A DNA stretch of 64,000 nt from positions 496,001 through 560,000 of the forward strand of contig NZ_JBHUMY010000006.1 of assembly GCF_042685365.1 (NCBI RefSeq), in the 5' to 3' direction. This stretch comes from Paenibacillus_AP thailandensis (GTDB taxonomy: Bacteria > Bacillota > Bacilli > Paenibacillales > Paenibacillaceae). The notes beneath the pieces were generated by a model. The model worked only from the letters and a program-made list of their open reading frames with translations. It searched no databases and was not told where the DNA came from. Shown here piece by piece: positions 60,807 through 64,000 of this stretch; within the stretch, counting starts at the first letter, position 1; every line of letters starts with the position of its first letter. A program made the position numbers and the translations under genes.

Positions 60807-62033
60807 ATGGCTACCATATTTTTAGTTGTTATCTATCTGGCATTTATCAGCCTCGGAATTCCCGATTCTCTGCTTGGATCGGCATGGCCTGCGATGCGGC
60901 CCGAGCTGGGCGCTTCATTTGGCTACGCGGGGATTTTGTCCATGATTGTAGCCGGAGGAACCATCGTATCCAGCCTGGCAAGCGGGACTATGGTTCGGCT
61001 AGTGGGGACGGGCAAAATTACTTTGATCAGCTGCTGTCTTACTGCAGGAGCGCTGCTTGGATTCTCTACGGCACCCTCGCTGGTCTGGCTTATATTTTTG
61101 GCCGTTCCTCTCGGTCTGGGCGGAGGTGCCATCGATGCGGCGCTCAATCATTATGTAGCGGAAAACTATAAGGCCCATCACATGAACTGGCTGCACTGCT
61201 TCTGGGGTGTAGGGGCAACGATGGGACCCATGATCATGTCTTATTATATGGCGGAACATCACTCGTGGAGAGACGGCTATGCAGCGGTATCTATCATCCA
61301 GTTCGCACTCGCGGTCATATTGCTGGTTACGCTCCCCCTCTGGAAACGGATCGCTGCGACGAGGGAGGTTGAGCGTCTAAATTATAAGATCCCGCAAGGC
61401 CAAGCCGGATCCGAGCCGGTACGATCTGCAGGCGGATCCAACGCTAACGTGCTCCGGATCAAGGGCGTCAAACCTACGCTTGTCGCTTTTTTGTTCTACT
61501 GCGGGGTGGAATCCACGGTAGGATTATGGGGGGCGAGTTATATGGTAGGCGCAAGAAATATGACAGCCGAGACCGCTGCCGGATGGATATCTTTATACTA
61601 CGGCGGGATAACTATTGGAAGGCTCATTACCGGCTTTATCGCTCTGAAAGTCCACAATCGGCTGTTAATCCGCTGCGGTCAGATGATCGCCATTGCGGGC
61701 GGGCTCATGCTGTTGTTTCCGCTGCCTCAACTTTTCCTGGCTGGGCTTATTCTTGTTGGACTTGGGCTTGCCCCCATCTACCCCGGTCTTCTTCATGAAA
61801 CGCCAGCGCGCTTCGGTAAGGAAAATTCCGCCAAGCTTATGGGCTATCAGATGGCAGTCGCCTATACGGGAACCACATTTCTTCCTCCGTTATTCGGGGC
61901 AATCGCCACGCAAACGAGTATAGCTTTGTTCCCTTTTATTGTGCTTGCTTTCAATGTTTTGATGATGATGAGCGCGGAGAAAGTAAACTATATGTTGAAC
62001 AATCGGCCGAATTCTAAAGGCATGCATTTATAA
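60807..62033 (+). CDS. MFS transporter, likely sugar permease
   Basis: 408 residues, 12 helices. The N-terminal FISLGIPDSLLGSAWPAM and GGAIDAALNHYVAENY (about 110-126) blocks resemble the FucP-like and YfmO-type MFS group. The central cytoplasmic loop is about 185-220. It lies directly downstream of a ROK regulator, so uptake or export of a sugar is likely; the sugar cannot be named. AGAAGGAG precedes the ATG. Confidence 0.87.
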   Translation: MATIFLVVIYLAFISLGIPDSLLGSAWPAMRPELGASFGYAGILSMIVAGGTIVSSLASGTMVRLVGTGKITLISCCLTAGALLGFSTAPSLVWLIFLAVPLGLGGGAIDAALNHYVAENYKAHHMNWLHCFWGVGATMGPMIMSYYMAEHHSWRDGYAAVSIIQFALAVILLVTLPLWKRIAATREVERLNYKIPQGQAGSEPVRSAGGSNANVLRIKGVKPTLVAFLFYCGVESTVGLWGASYMVGARNMTAETAAGWISLYYGGITIGRLITGFIALKVHNRLLIRCGQMIAIAGGLMLLFPLPQLFLAGLILVGLGLAPIYPGLLHETPARFGKENSAKLMGYQMAVAYTGTTFLPPLFGAIATQTSIALFPFIVLAFNVLMMMSAEKVNYMLNNRPNSKGMHL

Positions 62034-62065
62034 AAATCGGCCATGTGCTGCGAAAGGATGTCAGT

Positions 62066-62275
62066 ATGCGATTAAAAACCGAAAAAGAAAAGATGATAAG
62101 CGGCGAACTATATCAGACGGGTGACGCGGAGTTAGTGCAGGACCGTTTGAACGCGCGCCGGCTCACACGGCAGTTCAATCAGTCGCTTGAGTCGGATGAT
62201 GACAATGCGGTCGTAGGCGGCTGCCCGGCTAAAGTAATTAAGCAAATCGATAACGGATTTGGAAAGGAGGATTAA
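62066..62275 (+). pseudogene. maltose O-acetyltransferase remnant with clean internal deletion
   Basis: The 69-codon frame joins the start of a maltose/galactoside acetyltransferase (MRLKTEKEKMISGELY, ARRLTRQFNQSLE, residues 1-50) directly to its very end (VVGGCPAKVIKQID). The whole left-handed beta-helix of hexapeptide repeats with the catalytic His is missing, about 110-120 residues, yet the frame is kept. AAGGATG precedes the ATG, so a short protein could be made but cannot be an acetyltransferase. It may have belonged to the ROK-MFS sugar operon. Confidence 0.75.
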
Positions 62276-62280
62276 CCGGT

Positions 62281-62811
62281 ATGCTTTACGATTTGAAAGG
62301 CGAAGCCAACATGTCGCCTGTTGTGGGAATATTGTATTCAGCCGTAAAAGAGAATAACGAGCGACTCCGTGTCATTACGGAGGGCATGTCGCAGGAAGAA
62401 GTCGATTACAAGGGGCCTAATGACAAGTTTAATAGTACCGCCCAATTAATAAAACATCTCTTGTATGTCGATTTGAATTGGGTTTATCGAATAAAAGGAC
62501 AACCGCTTCCTCAGGCTTTAATGGAACAATACGGTCCGATGATCGATGAAAATAATAAGCTTCCGATGGTAAAAGGGATATCACTGAGTTCCCTTATGTC
62601 TAATTATGAAGGCGTCTTAACTATGTTGAGAGACTCGTGTACGCAACTAACGGATGCCGATCTGGACAAAGTGGTTACATTCGGGCATGCAAATGAAAAG
62701 CAAGCAACTTTGCGTTGGGGCATATGGCATATGGCCGACCATAGCCGCTATCATCAAGCTCATATTAATCAGCTTAGAAAGTGGTACCGTGAAAATTCCA
62801 TGTCTCAATAA
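62281..62811 (+). CDS. DinB family protein
   Basis: 176 residues of four-helix DinB fold with the His ligands in LIKHLLYVDLNWVY (about 58) and HMADHSRYHQAHI (about 158-168). AAAGGAGG lies 10 bases before the ATG. It may be a thiol transferase. It is likely co-transcribed with the genes before it. It is only distantly related to the DinB at 24133. Confidence 0.87.
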   Translation: MLYDLKGEANMSPVVGILYSAVKENNERLRVITEGMSQEEVDYKGPNDKFNSTAQLIKHLLYVDLNWVYRIKGQPLPQALMEQYGPMIDENNKLPMVKGISLSSLMSNYEGVLTMLRDSCTQLTDADLDKVVTFGHANEKQATLRWGIWHMADHSRYHQAHINQLRKWYRENSMSQ

Positions 62812-62848
62812 TATGCGCTTGCGCCGCAATCGTTTGCTTCACTCCTCT

Positions 62849-63754
62849 TTATAGCGCCGGACCGTACTTTTTCCTATATTCCGAAGGAGATAAGCCCGTT
62901 GTCAGGCGGAAGGCCTTGGAGAAATAATGAATCGAGGAGAAGCCGTGCTTGGACGCAATGTCCGTAATGGAAAGGTTCGAGCCCGCTAAGTCCTCCGCGA
63001 TCCGGCGGTATTTGAGCCTTTTTACATAATCGTTTGGCGTGTAGCCGGTGTCCGCTTTAAATAAAGCATGGAACCGGCTTTTTTTGAGTCCCAGTTCCTC
63101 AGCCCATCGATACAGATTTCGTTCGCATTGTTCCGGCGTCTCCTTCTCCATAAGCGATAGAATTCGGGAAATTCTAGGGTCGCGGGCCCCCTTCTTCATC
63201 GCTAACGCCATATAATGATGCAAGAACGTCTGGAAGGCGCCGTTGTATTGCAGCTTGTACCACGGATTCCGTTGTCCGAGAATTTCCGGCGGTGGAGTCA
63301 GCGTGTTGAAGTAAGAGACCCAGAGCTGAATATTGCCGCTGCGGATCACTTCTTGCAGCTCAAGCTCCGGGAGCGGGGATATCAGCTCTTTACGGTACGT
63401 CTGGATGCCGCAAAAATAGTCGCGCTGGTATTGAAAATCCGGCCGGCTCACATATTTCCAGTCGAAATAAACGCACCGCTGCACCATAGGCTCTTGCGAA
63501 TCGGCCGTCCAACGATGCACGGAACCTGCGGAAATATATACCAGGGAACCCGGCTCAACATCGCAGCGTTTCCCATTAAGCTCAAGCCGGCCCTTGCCCG
63601 ATTCGATCAAAATAATGGCGCTGGCGTAGCATCTGCGCAAAGGACATTGCTCGCCCGGTCCAAATACGTATTTTTGGGCGAACAATAGCAAAGGGTTAAA
63701 TTCCGAATAGCACGTAACATAGTCCACACGAAAGCTATAAATCGGGATTCTCAA
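62849..63754 (-). CDS. AraC family transcriptional regulator
   Basis: 301 residues from a TTG at 63754, 8 bases after GGAGGT; the open frame upstream of it is a shadow. The N-terminal cupin-like sensor (about 30-130, VEPGSLVYISAGSVHRW) binds an effector, probably a sugar. The C-terminal domain (about 190-300) has two helix-turn-helices and the signature ITDIASKHGFSSIHYFSKAF. It is divergent from a glycoside hydrolase gene that it likely activates. Confidence 0.92.
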   Translation of the reverse strand: MRIPIYSFRVDYVTCYSEFNPLLLFAQKYVFGPGEQCPLRRCYASAIILIESGKGRLELNGKRCDVEPGSLVYISAGSVHRWTADSQEPMVQRCVYFDWKYVSRPDFQYQRDYFCGIQTYRKELISPLPELELQEVIRSGNIQLWVSYFNTLTPPPEILGQRNPWYKLQYNGAFQTFLHHYMALAMKKGARDPRISRILSLMEKETPEQCERNLYRWAEELGLKKSRFHALFKADTGYTPNDYVKRLKYRRIAEDLAGSNLSITDIASKHGFSSIHYFSKAFRLTTGLSPSEYRKKYGPAL

Positions 63755-63826
63755 GAAGGTGCACCTCCGTAGTTGCCGGGATGGGCGTAAACGAATCACT
63801 CCTATTATATTGGAAAAAAGGACAAA

Positions 63827-63840
63827 TGAAAACGTTTTAA
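63827..63840. promoter_or_regulatory. candidate cre site (CcpA)
   Basis: TGAAAACGTTTTAA matches the catabolite-responsive element consensus TGWNANCGNTNWCA at all but one of its defined positions. It lies between the divergent AraC and glycoside hydrolase genes. Confidence 0.45.
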
Positions 63841-63917
63841 TCCAAAGACGCAAACCGTCCGCCGCTCCTATACTAGTCTTAACGGTCAACAGTAAAGCCG
63901 AATAGGAGATGATTGGA

Positions 63918-64000
63918 ATGAACGCAACAGCCGGCGGCAGGAACAAGCTTGTTCTAAAATATCCGGCCTCGTGGTGGAAAAATATGTGGAGGGAAGGATT
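63918..64000 (+). CDS. glycoside hydrolase, N-terminal fragment (partial)
   Basis: The ATG at 63918 follows AGGAG by 9 bases and opens a frame to the window's end: MNATAGGRNKLVLKY, then PASWWKNMWREG. The WW-x-x-MWREG start resembles the N-terminus of large Paenibacillus glycoside hydrolases of the GH95-like group; 27 residues are too few for certainty. An AraC regulator and a cre-like site upstream agree with a sugar-catabolic role. The rest is outside the window. Confidence 0.6.
   Translation, partial: MNATAGGRNKLVLKYPASWWKNMWREG

Noticed and set aside
1..64000. CRISPR arrays, tRNA/rRNA genes, insertion sequences, prophage
   Set aside because: I looked for regularly spaced repeats, tRNA-like GGTTCGAATCC blocks, transposase motifs and phage structural genes and found none that hold up.

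Overview
The window looks like chromosomal DNA from a spore-forming, mid-GC Firmicute of the Paenibacillaceae type. This rests on strong AGGAGG-type ribosome binding sites, frequent TTG/GTG starts, a GerA/GerB/GerC germinant receptor, a SpoVB-like flippase, a fused isobutyryl-CoA mutase (IcmF) and an opine-metallophore locus of the staphylopine/bacillopaline kind. I see no rRNA, tRNA, CRISPR array, insertion sequence or prophage. All organism and family assignments come from reading the proteins; no database search was run.

Layout. 1-4.4 kb: the end of an ABC exporter, a membrane protein whose promoter carries two identical operators, a MerR regulator with a double AHSA1-domain protein, and an MFS transporter. 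4.5-14 kb: a nine-gene cntKLM-cntABCDF-cntE operon behind a canonical promoter and a near-perfect Zur box. It should make, export and re-import a nicotianamine-like zinc/metal chelator; key residues of CntM predict a staphylopine-type product (D-His and pyruvate). 14.1-16.3 kb: ahpC-ahpF peroxidase. 16.3-24.6 kb: a serine hydrolase, an FAD oxidoreductase, lipoproteins including a GH3 glucosaminidase, and two imine-reductase-like dehydrogenases around LysR and MerR regulators. 24.7-34.4 kb: SpoVB-like flippase, IcmF, a secreted FN3 protein, a stand-alone FMN glutamate-synthase-like protein with a small helical partner, and a GT-D glycosyltransferase.

34.7-40.5 kb: an aldo/keto reductase, a decayed GNAT gene, then the most unusual locus. 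A sigma-A-type promoter drives an ECF sigma factor whose C-terminus ends in a VOC-like segment, followed by a VOC protein, a double-VOC protein and a GyrI-VOC-VOC fusion, with a further VOC gene nearby. 40.6-45 kb: a TPR protein, a serine hydrolase, and an FHA-winged-helix regulator in an operon with a MurA paralogue whose catalytic Cys is replaced by Asp. 45.2-53 kb: a germination locus with DUF3231, gerA and gerC forward and gerB in a convergent four-gene operon. 53-64 kb: a small lipoprotein, an SDR, tandem GT2 enzymes, a radical SAM protein, a frameshifted serine hydrolase, EcsC, a ROK regulator with its palindromic operator and an MFS transporter, a maltose acetyltransferase remnant with an internal deletion, DinB, and an AraC regulator divergent from a glycoside hydrolase that runs off the end.

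Several genes are broken (GNAT, a small unknown ORF, a serine hydrolase, maltose acetyltransferase), so the 35-62 kb part looks like accessory chromosome with active gene turnover.
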